A stretch of DNA of 64,000 nt, from NCBI GenBank assembly GCA_016110215.1, contig JADWQD010000003.1, forward strand, positions 1,178,001 to 1,242,000. The letters run 5' to 3'. Made by a program: the position numbers and the translations under genes. Under the pieces are notes generated by a model. It made no database searches. It was not told the DNA's origin and saw only the letters and a list, made by a program, of their open reading frames with translations. Numbering within the stretch: position 1 is the first letter of the stretch; every line of letters begins with the position of its first letter. Positions 42,403-54,500 of the stretch are shown here, piece after piece. The stretch comes from Capronia americana (Eukaryota > Ascomycota > Eurotiomycetes > Chaetothyriales > Herpotrichiellaceae).

Positions 42403-43838
42403 TCAGATCGATGTCTCTTTCACGGTCCAGCCGAGTGAATGGACGCTCACGTTCGGGGTAAACTCCTTGATTGGCCCGCGTGCAGGTTTCGCAGCATTGG
42501 CGACCAATTCCTCGTGAGAAATTGATCCCTCCAGGTCCTTCATGGGGTAGCTCATGGGATACTGATACTTTGTGTTCGTGTCCATGCCGAGCTCTCGCTT
42601 GGTCCGCCGTCTCTGGCGCATAAAGGCAAGAACTCCGATGAGGATGGCCAGAAGAGCTGCCACGGCTGCTCCGATGCCTGCTTTCGCCGCGGTAGACAAG
42701 CCGCTTGAACTGGAGCTCGGGATTGGCGAAGGCGAGCTGGTGGGTGCTGATCCGGAGTCCGAGGTGGGGAATGTGAAGTCGGGAGTATATGATGCGCCGG
42801 CAAAAGCGATTTCGGCGTCATTCGCATCTGCGTCGATTGTAATATTGCTGGGATTGAGGACTCTGGGAATCTACGTTAGCCACTGACATTGTGGGGTAGG
42901 GCGCCGGCTCTCTCAACCTACCCATAGATCGTGTAGATCATGCCTCCCCTGAAGATCCAATTCGGGGAGCTGACAATCCGAGCATTGTTGATGAATACAA
43001 AGCCGTTGGAACTGAAGATGGTGACTCCGGTCCCTTCATAGGTTTGGTAGTATCCGCTAGGTGGCGCATCTGAATTGATTTCCAAGACCTCGTCGATAAT
43101 GTGATATGAGACCATTCGATCGAACTCTGACTTGGTCATGTTCTCAATCACATTGCCAATTTCCTGCAGAGAGTAGTTCATCGGTAAGAAGATAGTGACC
43201 CCGGACAAGTCATCAATAGTTACGTTCTTGAGGGTGTCAGAGGCTGTGATGATAGCATCTGCGAAAGGCTGTGCTCCGAGCATGTCCTCTGCCTCAGCGG
43301 TCTCCTGAAACGTTGGCGGAAGAGTCAGGAAGGAGTCAATGGTATAAATGACACCGCCTGAGAAGTTTAATGGTTCTCCATAGCTTTCAGATACGTGCAG
43401 GCCTCCCGAGGTGAATGAGACGGCACTGGACCACGAGGAGCCTCTGGCGATGACCATGTCACCGCCAGTGACCATTGATTCGTTTGCATCCGCATGTAGG
43501 AGCATAGCCGTCGGAACGTGGATGTATTCGTCGTAGCCGAAGCCGTAGAAAGTTCCGTCTAGCACGTGGTAGCTGATCAAAGCTTCTGCGTCGATCTCAT
43601 CGACTGGCAGACTCGGGACGGTTGATGAGTCGGCCAGTGCGGCAAACGCATCATTGCTTGGCGCGAGGAATGTGATATCGGATAATCCTTGGAGCCATGT
43701 GGTGAGGCCGGGATATTTGTCCAAATATGTCACGAGCTCGGATACTTCCGGCATGGTGTTGAGAGTCTCAATGATGCCTTCATCCTGCGCGGTTACGAAA
43801 GCAAGCAGGATGGCAGCTGCAAAGATCTGTTGAAACAT
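42403..43838 (-). CDS. Fasciclin (FAS1) domain protein with transmembrane anchor
   Basis: Exons 43838-42922 and 42862-42403 with a 59-nt intron (GTAGGT...TTCCCAG) give 458 aa. Residues 1-17 are a clear signal peptide ending VTAQ. Two FAS1 units follow. The first (about 20-155) has LSDITFLAPSNDAFAAL, ISYHVLDGTFY and GGVIYTIDSFLTLPP. The second (about 170-308) has GVTIFLPMNYS, MVSYHIIDEVL and GGMIYTIYGVLNP. A Ser/Pro linker leads to one transmembrane helix (about 366-386), a basic stop-transfer RQRRRTKR and a roughly 65-residue cytoplasmic tail. Several N-x-S/T sites suggest glycosylation. FAS1 proteins act in cell adhesion or wall contact. Many fungal ones are GPI-anchored; this one appears type I membrane-spanning. 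Confidence 0.9.
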
Positions 43839-45049
43839 TTTGGGACTGTACCGTTACTCGTGTGCAGAGAAAAGACTCGAGGCAGTGGACGACGGAAGCC
43901 AGAACAGCAGAGAAAGAGGGGCGGACGAGAGCAAGATTGCGTCCATCTGGAGCATTATGGCTTTCTTGAACTTCCGGGTGAGGTGCGCTTTTCCGCAACT
44001 GCTCATGCCAGAACGTTTGAATCACACCTTCGTCTAGTGCCGAAGGGTGAAGGGTGGTCAACTTGGAAAATCCTTCTGGGATGCAAGGGGCAATCCAATT
44101 CGCCAGACTATGGGAAAGCACAAATGGCGACGCACTCTGTCAGTTAGAAGCATTCCGGGACAGACACGATGATAGGTCCACGAACACATGCGACAGATAG
44201 CATGACGATATGAGATAGGATGCGCAGGCTTCTCCAGCCGGGTGTTGCACTCATGTGGTCACGGTAGCCGGGTTAGCCCACCAGACCAACCACCCTTCGG
44301 CCAATGGACTTAAACTCTGGACTAGCACAAATCGTTCCTCAGAGATCGTGATGTTCGCCGCGGTGTTGAGGAGAATGGAAGTGACGACCGTCGACCGCCC
44401 CGCAAAGGTGCGGGGTCATGATGCCCAGCAGCGAGCTTCCAGATGCAGAACCCAAGGCTGAAACAAGCCGACGAGCAATGGTATGCTCCCTTAGGTGGAG
44501 GCACGTGCAACGCGTTCGCTGGTGGCCTCAAGACCCGGACCTGCCGAGTCCAGGAGTGCAGGAATCTGGGTCGAAAAGGGCAGAGCATGGTAGGTACTCG
44601 TACACGGGAGCAAGGAGTGCTGTGTGTGACACCGGGACAGCGAGCTTCCTGATTCGACAGCTCGGCGAGTTCATCGAGAAGCCACAGGAGCCGAGTAAGT
44701 TCTTGGACATTGCGCGGCCATCGATGTCCTTATCTCAATCCGGATGCACCCGGCCACTGCAACCTACGGCAACATCATGCGCCTGTCGCCAACGGCTAAT
44801 GTACCTGGGTTCTCCTGCAGCGGATCAGTTGCTCTTGCTTCCTGATTACATCTCCTTCAGTTTTGAAGGGTGCAAATGCAAGCACAAACTTGTGGCCTCA
44901 GGCATTGTTGCAGCCAGAAGGATCAAGCACTCACTAGATCAACGCCGATGGCGCTTTCAGATACTGTAGGATCAGGTCGGCCGGTCCCCGTGTCGCTTTG
45001 GTCCTGTCGCTGCGTCTTACGATAACAAGGATATCGTCTGGTTGATGCA
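43839..45049. other. Intergenic; FAS1 promoter side and non-coding sequence
   Basis: 1.2 kb. A plus-strand frame at 44418-44969 (183 aa) is open but shows no domain and odd composition, so I do not call it. The part nearest 43839 is presumably the FAS1 promoter. Confidence 0.45.
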
Positions 45050-46890
45050 CTACTCGTTCTGCTGGCACATGAAGTCGCAGTGCATGATACCCAACACGGA
45101 ACATTCACCGATGGATCTGAACTCCTCCTCGCTATCTGGCAAAGGAAGCAGAAGGTATGGAAATGCTGGCTCCGGAAAGCTGTACAACGGTGTCCCCATT
45201 TTCCACTTTCCAGAGACACAAGCCCACCATCCCAATAGCTGTGGGGGAAAGACACAGGTCTGTGTAATAGGTGATAAAACCGCTTTTGGCAACCGCATAC
45301 GTCCCACCTGTCTTCTCGTTGTTAGCAGACCGATCGCTGGGGTACTACCGAAATGGCCCCAAATGTGGTCTCCCAGCCGTAACTTGCTTGATATGTTCTG
45401 AAATCGGGTTGACAACCGTTGGCTATACTGGATTATCAGTGCTCGCAGGTATTGCTTGTATCGAATATGCCATGGTAGCATTGAAGAGTTTGCGCGTGCT
45501 TCATCCCCCGCTTTATGCTGATTTTCCACGGAGAGATGGTTTATGCGACCAAGAGTAGCCACTTTATATCCCGAGGGATCAATTGCTAGCTGTCTGGAAT
45601 GAGAATTTGCCTGCAGAAGTTCCATGCTGGGCGTAGTTCTGTCACGCTCCTGCAAGTCAAAGGCAGTCACGGAGGTTATCTTCGCCCATCTGGCACGTCC
45701 TTCGAAGGAAGGGCCCAGCTAGAGCTAGGTAAGGGTGGAGGCGAGTCTGAGTCGCAGATCATGCGTTGCCGTGTTCCTTCTCGGTGGCAGTGAACGGCAA
45801 TCAAGATTGCCAATGAGATATACTTGACAATGCACCATCTTGTGAAGTCCGCAAAGACTTGAGCCACGGGCATCTTGTAGTTTGGCCGAAGCTGCTCTGG
45901 TATGTTGTTCTCGATCATAGTATCCTTTGCTAGGGAAATGATAGCGAAGGTCTTGTTGCGTGAATCCCTTGCTTTCAAGTCCAACGAAGATAAGTACACC
46001 ATCAGGATCTCGACGACCGTGTGCCGGGTGCCCGAAAGTACTGTCTTGAAGCTTGTGCTGCTGATATCTGCTTGCAAAATCGGGGAAATAATAGACCAGA
46101 TACCGGGCGTACTGACCTGTCATGGGTAAATATGCGGCTCTTTCCCTCCGAAATCGTCGCTGGCAAGCCATGAACTGATTGTTCTCAGCTCTTTCCACTG
46201 GATGCATCCTGCCCCGGCGTGCAGGGAAGCCGCGCCGGTATTTAACAGTTCTTGCACGCACGATACCCTACTAGGGTATAGGTAGTCGAATGGACGTGAC
46301 ATCGATTTTGAATGTGAGTTTTATCCATGCCTCCAGCATATTTTCTGGCACCGTGGTTGAAGCTTTCCGAATGATAATGAATCATTACGCGTAAGGTTCG
46401 GTGGCGGGACCTTTGGCTCGTACTTCACCAGCAATGCGCCCGATATTCCGTAAAGTGGTGTGGCTTGTTCCTCAAAGGTAGACTTGATAGAGAAGCATTG
46501 TGGACGATTCTGAGAGCGGATTTGATGCCAGCATGCTCACTACCGAGCCAGATGTGAACAAATCGCGTCCTCGAGGATATTGTACCCACCAATTGCAGCA
46601 GGAGAGCCCGCTCGGAATTATCGCTTCGTAGATGCATACCGAGTTAGTCCAAAGATCCACCTCTGAGGAGTTCTGGCTTAGCTGCCTGATAGCAGACTCC
46701 ACTGAATTGGTGATGTGGGCACGGCTTTAAGTGCTGTCCCCTATGCCTGGCAACTCAACATGAATGTCCCAAAGGTCTCCAGGTCGACCCTAGACATAAG
46801 ATGGAGAATCATAATCATCCGTTGCGCCAACTTCATTATCCAGCTGACACATAGTAGTTAACCACTTATCGGTTCATCAAGGGAGCCAGG
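45050..46890 (-). pseudogene. Degenerate HET-domain gene
   Basis: A HET gene can be followed on the minus strand across several frames. Near 46800 a SYVWG-type block is broken: the Trp codon is TAG (46790-46792). A second stop follows about 20 codons later. The frame then reads SAIRQLSQNSSEVDLWTNSVCI near 46610-46690. It switches to RALLLQLVGTISSRTRF and HIWLGSEHAGIKSAL, both recognisable HET spacing. Next are SRVSCVQELLNTGAASLHAG (46260-46200), one in-frame TGA near 46119, ARDSRNKTFAIISLAKDT and PVAQVFADFTRWCIVKY (about 45950-45800). A final part in another frame ends FRSIGECSVLGIMHCDFM at about 45060. At least three stops and two frame changes make it non-functional. The N-terminus before the first block was not found. 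Confidence 0.75.
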
Positions 46891-48210
46891 CTAGGTGGCA
46901 AGCGCCCGGATTTGACGGGTCCTCGACTCGAGGGCATGGCGTATAGTGGATTCTTTCGAAGAGACAAGTGCTGCAACTTGGCTATCGCATGATACTTAGG
47001 CTCCACAGCTTTGCGCCTGAGTTTGATCTGTGCATCGCGGACGATGTTCAGGCTTCCAGCATATATTGTCCTCGCAAAGGCCTGAAATGGTTCAACAAGT
47101 GCAGGAGCAAGGCGCCTAAGGTGAGTAAGGGAACCAATACCTCGATCTCACGAATCCACCATGTATTCTACATAGCAAGCAGCGTGAAAGTAGTACATCG
47201 TCTGCCAAAACCTTTTCGACGTAAGATCGACCGCGGGAGCGTTCGTGTATACAGACAAGACGACGTCGGCTGGCAACAATATCCTTAGTCGGGCGTGCTG
47301 ACGAAGACATTGGAATGTTAAGTGAGATGTTTGAGTTCCTCAGCGCGGGCGTCATCATGATCGAAGCGAACTCGTATGAATCCGTCCGTCATCTTGTACT
47401 CCGTAATATGAAAAGAGATCAACTCGAGCGATCGCAGGATATCCGACGACGGGGCGATAAGTGTGTTCATCGAAGTGACCGTCTAGAAAGACCGTACGCG
47501 AGCATCTTTTCTTGGACGCAAGCTGAACGCCGAGAATTCCGATCCGGGATTTGGGTTTTGAGTGGCACCAACAGGGAGTTTGACAGAGCGGCGGTCGGAA
47601 GATGATAGAAACAAGCATGGGCAAAATTCGGGTCACTCGTTCAACATGGACATTGCGCATTTAAGAGTGGTTGGTGGGGGTTGTTTTGAGGGTGGACGGC
47701 ACGGTGTGGTTCACACAGCTGAATACGTGCAGTTGACAGCAGAGCCTTGCAGGGTACACAGAAACTGCTCAATGAGAATCCTCATAGAGTGCGAGTACTT
47801 TGTATGTTGTAGTCGAACTTTTTCGAGGCTTAAGATCTAAGTGGGCAAAAGAATGTTCGTGTCAGACGACTCCGATTCGACACTCCTACCTGTGCCCCAC
47901 CCCTGTTGACGCTCTTGAAGTATTTCGTCAGACAGTCTAAGTTACATCCACAGCGATATAACGTCGAAGCTTCGACAGATGATCTCGCGCTTTAATATCA
48001 GAGTCCCCTCTGTGACTTGGCCATACAAATTGCGCTATCTACCATCCCCCTCTGCATCCGACAAGTCTTGCACTTAGCATGACCCAAATTCTCAGAGATT
48101 CATGTCGCTTTTGAGGAGACAGGTCCATGTCCGCGTCTTCGAGTAGAAGAAGGCCAATGACCGCAGTAAGCGCAGTGCCACTGACCTATCTCGTGGAGCT
48201 CAGACGGTCC
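46891..48210. other. Gene-poor, probably decayed sequence
   Basis: 1.3 kb upstream of the broken HET gene. It has only short overlapping frames without recognisable domains. Part may be the lost N-terminus or promoter of that gene. Confidence 0.45.
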
Positions 48211-49383
48211 TCAGAGCTTCGAGTTGACCCTCAAAAAGCCCTGCGCGCTCTCCAGGACCTTCACAGCGCCGTCCATCATCTCCCTCACAATCTCCCCGGC
48301 GGTCTGGTTCGGCGTGTTGACCAAGCCTGACACTTGCCCCATTGGCCTCAGGGTGCTTTGATCCTCAATCTCCTCTGTGAAGCCGCCGACCTTGTCCAGC
48401 CGGTCCATTTCATGATACATCGGGATAATGCCCTTGCTGGTCAGCTGCTTGATCTCCTCGCTTCGGTTCGTCTCCCAGTTCCGCACGTACGGCGTGGCGA
48501 GAGCCCGTAGAGGCCGACCCGTCCAGATCGTCGACTTGATCGTGCTGTCGAAGTCGGCGTTGATAATGGCGCGTTTGGCCGCTTCCGGAGCGCCTGACTC
48601 CTTGGCCGTGACGAAGCGTGTGCCCACCCACACGGCCGATGCTCCGAGCATGAGTGCCGCCGCAATACCGCGACCGTCGTAGATGCCACCCGCTGCGACC
48701 AGTTGGACGGGCTGACCCGTCAGTGGGGAGGTGTACTTCTTGACGAGGTCGGCGCAGGCGGGAATGAGGACGCTATATCAGAGGTCAGAGGTGGGAGTAG
48801 AGCTCAGAGGTCAGAAATCAAAGCGGACCAGCCAGCCTGAACAGCACGCTTGCTTTAATGCGCTCGCTTACCTCGTCGCCGTATCCCCAGTGTGACCACC
48901 GGCCTCCCCTCCCTGCGCGCAGATGATGTCCGCCCCAGCCTGACACGCCTTGTGCACGTGCTTCGGATGCCCAATCATGTTCATATACAGAATACCATTC
49001 TTGTGCAGCTTCTCGACCACGTGCCTGGGCGCCACACCCACGGCGGAGACGAACAGCTTCGCGCCGCCCTCGATGATGATGTCCACGAGCTGGTCGAGCG
49101 TGCCCTTTGTGTAGTCGAGATTCGTCTTCCGCGCGTTGCCTCCGACCTGGGGGATCAGGAGATCGACGCCGAAGGGCAGCGAAGGATCCTTGAGCCCGGC
49201 TTTCAACTCGGCGATCATTTCCCGCAGCATTTGCGGCGTGTATCCCACGCCGCCGATCACGCCGAGACCGCCGGCGTTGGACACCGCGGCCGCGAGAGGT
49301 GCGCCGGACGTTTGACCCATGCCCGCCAGCAGGATGGGATGGCGGATGCCCAGCAATTGGGTGACTGGCGTGGTGATTGACAT
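48211..49383 (-). CDS. Nitronate monooxygenase (2-nitropropane dioxygenase family)
   Basis: Exons 49383-48872 and 48772-48211 with a 99-nt intron (GTAAGC...GATATAG) give 357 aa. The FMN barrel signatures are present: HPILLAGMGQTSGAPLAAAVSNAGGLGVIGG at the N-terminus (motif PI.AGM), GIDLL-type FGVDLLIPQ, AQGGEAGGHTGD, and VAAGGIYDGRGIAAALMLGASAVWVGTRF for FMN phosphate binding. The conserved His lies in the EAGGH motif. These enzymes oxidise alkyl nitronates (e.g. propionate-3-nitronate) to aldehyde or keto acid and protect mitochondria or cytosol from these toxins. No targeting peptide is visible. The C-terminus MMDGAVKVLESAQGFL is typical. It is divergent from the gene at 50004, with 620 bp between. 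Confidence 0.92.
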
Positions 49384-50003
49384 TCTGTCCTTTTCTCGCG
49401 CTGGGAATGCTAATTAATGTTGATTCGGATGGGAAGAAAATGAGCAAACCAGACCAGATATCCTAGATGATGGAGAGGAGAGCTGTATATTCGGAGTGTA
49501 CGGTGTAGTCGTCGTCGCTTATGTATTGAACTGAATCAGAAATCTTCCGATGGTCGTGTCAGCATTTAGCAGCTCTGCTCGCCGGCCGGCCCTGTGGTGG
49601 AACAGTTGCGTGACTCTGAAACGTGAATACGCGTGTAAGGCGTCCGTAAGTCCAACTTGTAGTCCTATGTTGCGCATAAGCTTAAGTAGGAGATGGCCCT
49701 CTTTTTTCCCATCTGCCTCCCAGACACTGTGGGAGAGGCTCGCCGTCTGGCGGACCCAGTGCGTTGAACCGACGGGATACCGAGGTCGAGGCCTCGTTCC
49801 CCCACAACGCCACATGGAGAGACATCTCCGTCTCCGTCTTGAGAGGCGCGGGACTCTTTCCTCTTTCCGACCGTCTTGATCGGCTAATTGATTTGCTATG
49901 TATCTTTCCCCGCCGAAAGTCGACTTACTTACTTACTCGTCGTACTCCGTTTCAACATTGACATCCAGAGACAATACACGGCGACTGGCGCGACACTGAC
50001 ATC
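49384..50003. promoter_or_regulatory. Divergent promoter region (nitronate monooxygenase / GNAT-like gene)
   Basis: 620 bp head to head. No supported ORF. No operator-like repeat recognised beyond a short (CTTA)n run near 49920-49935. Confidence 0.4.
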
Positions 50004-50876
50004 ATGAAATTAACAGACCCAATTCGCCTCTCGCTGGAAGACGCAGACGCAATCGTCCCGGACATGGCGGCGATCGCGCTGTCTTCATTGACCATGACTC
50101 CGCTGGGACAACTCAGATACGGGACGACCTCTGAGGCCGAGCTGTCCAGCTGGCTACGGGCGTGCTGGAAATCTGAACTTCCTTGTGACCTGCAACCGCC
50201 TCGCATCGCGGATTTCGACACCGACGCGTTCGGTCCGAACGTGATGCGGATGGAGTATCTGGCTGTGCGGGACCTGGATATGGAACCGTTGAGCGACGAC
50301 GATGGAGCCGCGAGTAATAATAGTCATGATGGTGTCCAAGCACCTGCATCTGGCGGACGGATCGTCGCGTTCGCGGAATTTAAATATCATCCGCGCGAGG
50401 ACGTCAGTTACCACCAGCAGAAGGGGGAGGAGCAGCAGCAGACAACCACGCAGCCTCCTACCGAAGGCACGTCGGGCGGCGATGAAGATGGGACAATGCT
50501 CCTCCAACCACCTCCTTCGGTCCATAATGAACTACGCGTACACTGGGACAACCTCGTAGAAACGGCCCTGCACAGACAATTCGGTGGGATGCATTGCTTC
50601 GAGGTGCGAGGCCTCTCCACCCTGTCGCCATCACATCTTCGTCGAGGCATCGCGAGCAAGCTGCTCGGCTGGATCTTCCCGTGGGCGGATCGGTTGAATG
50701 TGCCTGTCGTGCTTGCGGCAACGCCCCCGGGCTACCCGTTGTACCTGAAACATGGCTTCGTGCCGGTTGGGTCCAACGACGGCGCGATCGAATGTGATAT
50801 GGCTGACTGGGGAGGCAGTGGTGTCCACAGGCATGTCTTGATGATAAGATGGCCGGAGAAGAAGGGTTCAAGGTGA
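50004..50876 (+). CDS. GNAT-like acetyltransferase with internal low-complexity insert
   Basis: 290 aa, single exon. The N-terminal part (MKLTDPIRLSLEDADAIVPDMAAIALSSL) is the usual first strand and helix of GNAT proteins. Then come IVAFAEFKYHP and, after an insert rich in Gln, Thr, Glu and Gly (about residues 130-175), FEVRGLSTLSPSHLRRGIASKLLGW. There HLRRGIASKLL fits the acetyl-CoA motif (Q/R-x-x-G-x-G/A). The VVLAATPPGYPLYLKHGFVPVG segment is the typical Y..GF strand at the C-terminus. The substrate is unknown. The insert breaks the domain but keeps the frame, suggesting a surface loop. Confidence 0.85.
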   Translation: MKLTDPIRLSLEDADAIVPDMAAIALSSLTMTPLGQLRYGTTSEAELSSWLRACWKSELPCDLQPPRIADFDTDAFGPNVMRMEYLAVRDLDMEPLSDDDGAASNNSHDGVQAPASGGRIVAFAEFKYHPREDVSYHQQKGEEQQQTTTQPPTEGTSGGDEDGTMLLQPPPSVHNELRVHWDNLVETALHRQFGGMHCFEVRGLSTLSPSHLRRGIASKLLGWIFPWADRLNVPVVLAATPPGYPLYLKHGFVPVGSNDGAIECDMADWGGSGVHRHVLMIRWPEKKGSR

Positions 50877-51546
50877 GGTATGTCTGCATACGTTCCTGAT
50901 AAGGTCAGGTGTGAATCCAGTTATGTTGGTGCAGGTACGACGTTCAGACCACCAAGAGATACGCAGCACACAACTGTCTATGTCGGCTAATGTGGGATCC
51001 CATGTACTCTCGGCGCTTCTGCGTATCTTGTACCGCATGCGTCCTCCGTCCAAAATTAGCTGTTGGCATGCTTTTCATTTGTAAACATAGTTACGTTTCA
51101 GTAGGAGTCGTTTGCTATATTACATCCGCAGATAGACATAGACATACAGATAAATTACTTAGCCAAACCACCAACACGCGACAATAAAGGCCGGAAACCC
51201 AACAACCAAGACAGCAAACAGAGACAAGAGAAGAGCATTTACACAATCACGCCAGGTCCATTTCCAAGCCCGTACATAACCCCTTTTTGAATCATTCCAC
51301 TGCGTCTGCAACGGCATCTCCCCCCCTTGTTCCAGTTCAGCCCGTTGATGTTGGTGTCCATCCAAATCGGTCAACTGGCTTGGTTTGGAGTTTGGAGAGA
51401 GATGCGGCGGCGGGTAAGGCTTCGTCTTCTCTTCCTGGACCCGCATTGCTGCCCTCCGGGCGGTCAAACGCTGCAAAGAGGACTCTTCAGCATCGTCACT
51501 CATCCCAAGGACGTCTATCACCCTCCTGTCTCTTCCGCGTGTTGAT
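50877..51546. other. Convergent intergenic region, nothing recognised
   Basis: 670 bp between two gene 3' ends. The plus-strand frame beginning at 51287 is the antisense shadow of the DUF3659 gene's C-terminus plus trailing sequence. Confidence 0.5.
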
Positions 51547-54500
51547 TCATTTCTTTTTCTTGCCGCCTCCGAGCCCAAGACTTTCAGCGACACTGCCGAG
51601 TCCCAATCCCCCGAGCAGCTTGTCAATACCAAGACCGCCGAGGATGCCATTGACCAGGCCACCGAGGCCTATGGCGTTGAGCAGCTTGCCAACCAAGCCA
51701 AGCACACCCGACAGAAGCAGCCCCACAGCCGCGATGATCTGGAATAGCGGCTCGGTCAATAATCCCCACAGAGGATTCAGCTTCTTCTTCGCGTGCGGCA
51801 TGTCGGCGATGCGTTTCTTCGCGTTGTCAACTGTCTTAACCACCTGGCTGGTCAGCTCCTTGAGACCCTCAGCGACGCGGTGCTCTTCGGGTGAAGCCTC
51901 TCCAGACGCGGCCTTGGCTTTCGCGTTGGCGGCGATGTGGCCATCGGGATCGAGGCCGCGGATGGCACCGTTGCATTCGCCGAGGATACGGCCGCCTTCC
52001 TCGATCAGGGGCTTCACATCTTGGACGAGTTTCTCTTCATCGAGTTCGTCCTTGGGCGTGCGGTCGGCACGTTCGATGATCTACGTGTCAAAGTTAGCAA
52101 CGGGATCGATGAGCACCAAACACCCACTTGCGCATGGGCACATACCTCTGTAATCTGCTTGCAGATGGGTTCCATCTTCTCCAACGTCTGGTTGATGATG
52201 CTGGCGATCTTCTTGGCAACTTCCCTCTCCTCTTCTTCCTTCATCTGTTCGGGCGTGATCTCTTCCTCAACCTCCTCGTCAGGGATGTTCTCGAGAAGCG
52301 TGCATTCACCGATCTTGTTGCCGTCCTGATCAATGACATACCCGTTGTCGTTAATCTCCCTGCCGATACAGGCCAGCAGATTACCCTCGGTGAGTCTTCC
52401 GATGACGTCACCGTTCTTGTCGCGAACCTCACCTTCCTTGTTCACGCGCAGACCAGCCATGGGGGAGACTTCGCGCTCCTTCTTTTCAGGTTCCCAGCGC
52501 TCGGCGTGACCGATGACATTTCCATTCTTGTCGATGATGTCTCCTTCATCATCGACCTTGCGACCAACGAGCTTCTTGACATCACCCTCGGTGACACGGC
52601 CAACGATCTCTCCGCTTGCATCCCTGACGTAGCCCTCTTTATCAACGCTTGTGGATTCGAAGTTTGAGAAGGGGCCTTCAGCGCGGCCACTGTCGCCTCC
52701 GGCAATTAGTCTGCCTTGGCCAATGACCTTCCCGTCGTTGGACCAGATTTGACCTTTCCCGTCAACCTTGCACCCGACCAGGCGCTTGACATCTCCTTCG
52801 GCAACTTCGCCAAAGATCGTCCCATGTTCATCGACGATCTTGCCTTGCTTGTTGACTGTTTTGCCGGCAAGGCTCGAGAGGTCTTCTTCAACGACCTCCT
52901 CCTCAGGCTCCTCGTATGGCTCGACGTGACCCTTGACGTTCCCGTACTTGTCGATAATGTCACCGTCCTCGTCAACTCCGCGGCCGATGAGCTTCTTCCA
53001 GTCTCCTTCGACGACTTTGCCCACAACGTTACCTTCATGGTCTTCAACAAAGCCGTCTTTCACGACGACGAGACCTTCGAGGCCGGCGAAGGGACCTTCA
53101 GGTTTGGCCTCGCGCTCGCCTGCGGGGATCAGTTCCACGCGGCCAATGACTTCTCCCCGGTCATTCCAGACCTGACCTTCACCGTCGATCTTGCGGCCGG
53201 CGATTTCCTTGGGGTTGCCCTCAACCAGGCGACCGATGGGCACTCCGTCAGGTCCGATAACGTTGCCTTGTTTGTTGACAGTGAGTCCTTTCAATTCTGA
53301 AAGGTCGGGCTTTACTTCGGGTTCGGGTTCTGCCTCCGGCTCTTCGTATCGTTCAGCGTGACCGACGACATTGCCTCGCTTATCGATGACATCGCCGTCT
53401 TCATCTACACGCCGTCCGACAAGCTTCTTGGCGTCACCCTCCACGATACGACCGACTCTGTTGCCATTTTCATCCTCAATCCATCCGTCAGCCACGACGA
53501 TGAGGCCTTCCAGACCAGCGAACTCAGCTTCTCCTTCATCCTCTTCTCGAGGAAGAGTCTTCGCCCGGCCGATGACGTGGCCTTTGTTGTCCCAGAATTG
53601 ACCCTCAGCGTCGCAAACAGTGCCAGCTTTCCAGATCTTCTTGGCGTCACCTTCAATGAGTTCACCGACAATGTTGCCATTGCTGTCGATGATCTTGCCA
53701 GATTTGTTGACCTTGAGGCCTTCGAGGATGGAGAGGGGGGGAAGACCGTCGTCTAGATCTTCTTCGCCGACTTCTTCGTCCTCTTCCGGTTGTTCTTGAG
53801 TGGTGAGTTCAACTTTACCAATGACGTTTCCGTCCTTGTCCAAGACCTCTCCTTTGTCGTTCAACTTCTTGCCTGCGACAGCGGCGAGATCCCCTTCAAC
53901 GAGCTTGGCAATCTCTTCACCGTCTTCGTTGAGCACAAGACCTTTCTTGTTCACCTTGAGGCCCTCAAGCACAGAAGTGTCCGGACCCTCGGGAGCAGCT
54001 TCTTCAGTTGTCTCAACGAGGCCTTCCTCAACAGCTGAAGGAATGAATTCGACCTTGCCAATGACATTGCCATCCGCGTCAAGGATTTCTCCATTCGCAT
54101 TGATCTTCTTGCCGCGCACGGCGTCGAGATCAAAGCCTTCAGACAGTTTGGCAATAGGATCACCGTCTTCATTGATCACCTCGCCCTTCTTGTTGACCTT
54201 GAGGCCTTCAAGCTGAGCAAAGTCAGGCTTGCTTACCGTGTCAGCTGCTTCCTTGGCCTCGTCTGCAGCACCCTCTGCCTCCTCCTGGGCGTCTTCGGCT
54301 GCTTCTTGCGCCTCACCAGCCGCATCAGCCTGCTCGCCAGCTTCTTGCGCTTGCTTCTCGGCCTCGTCCGCGGCTTTTTGGGCGTCTTCAAGCTCGTCAA
54401 CCAAGTCGGGGTTGAGTTCTTTCATGGCTTCGTCGGCAGCTTCGCCCTCCACAACCTGGACACGGCCAATGACGTTGCCGTCTTTGTCGACAATCTCACC

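Noticed and set aside
44418..44969. 183-aa plus-strand ORF between FAS1 and the HET pseudogene
   Set aside because: No domain, irregular composition, overlapping competing frames; not enough support.
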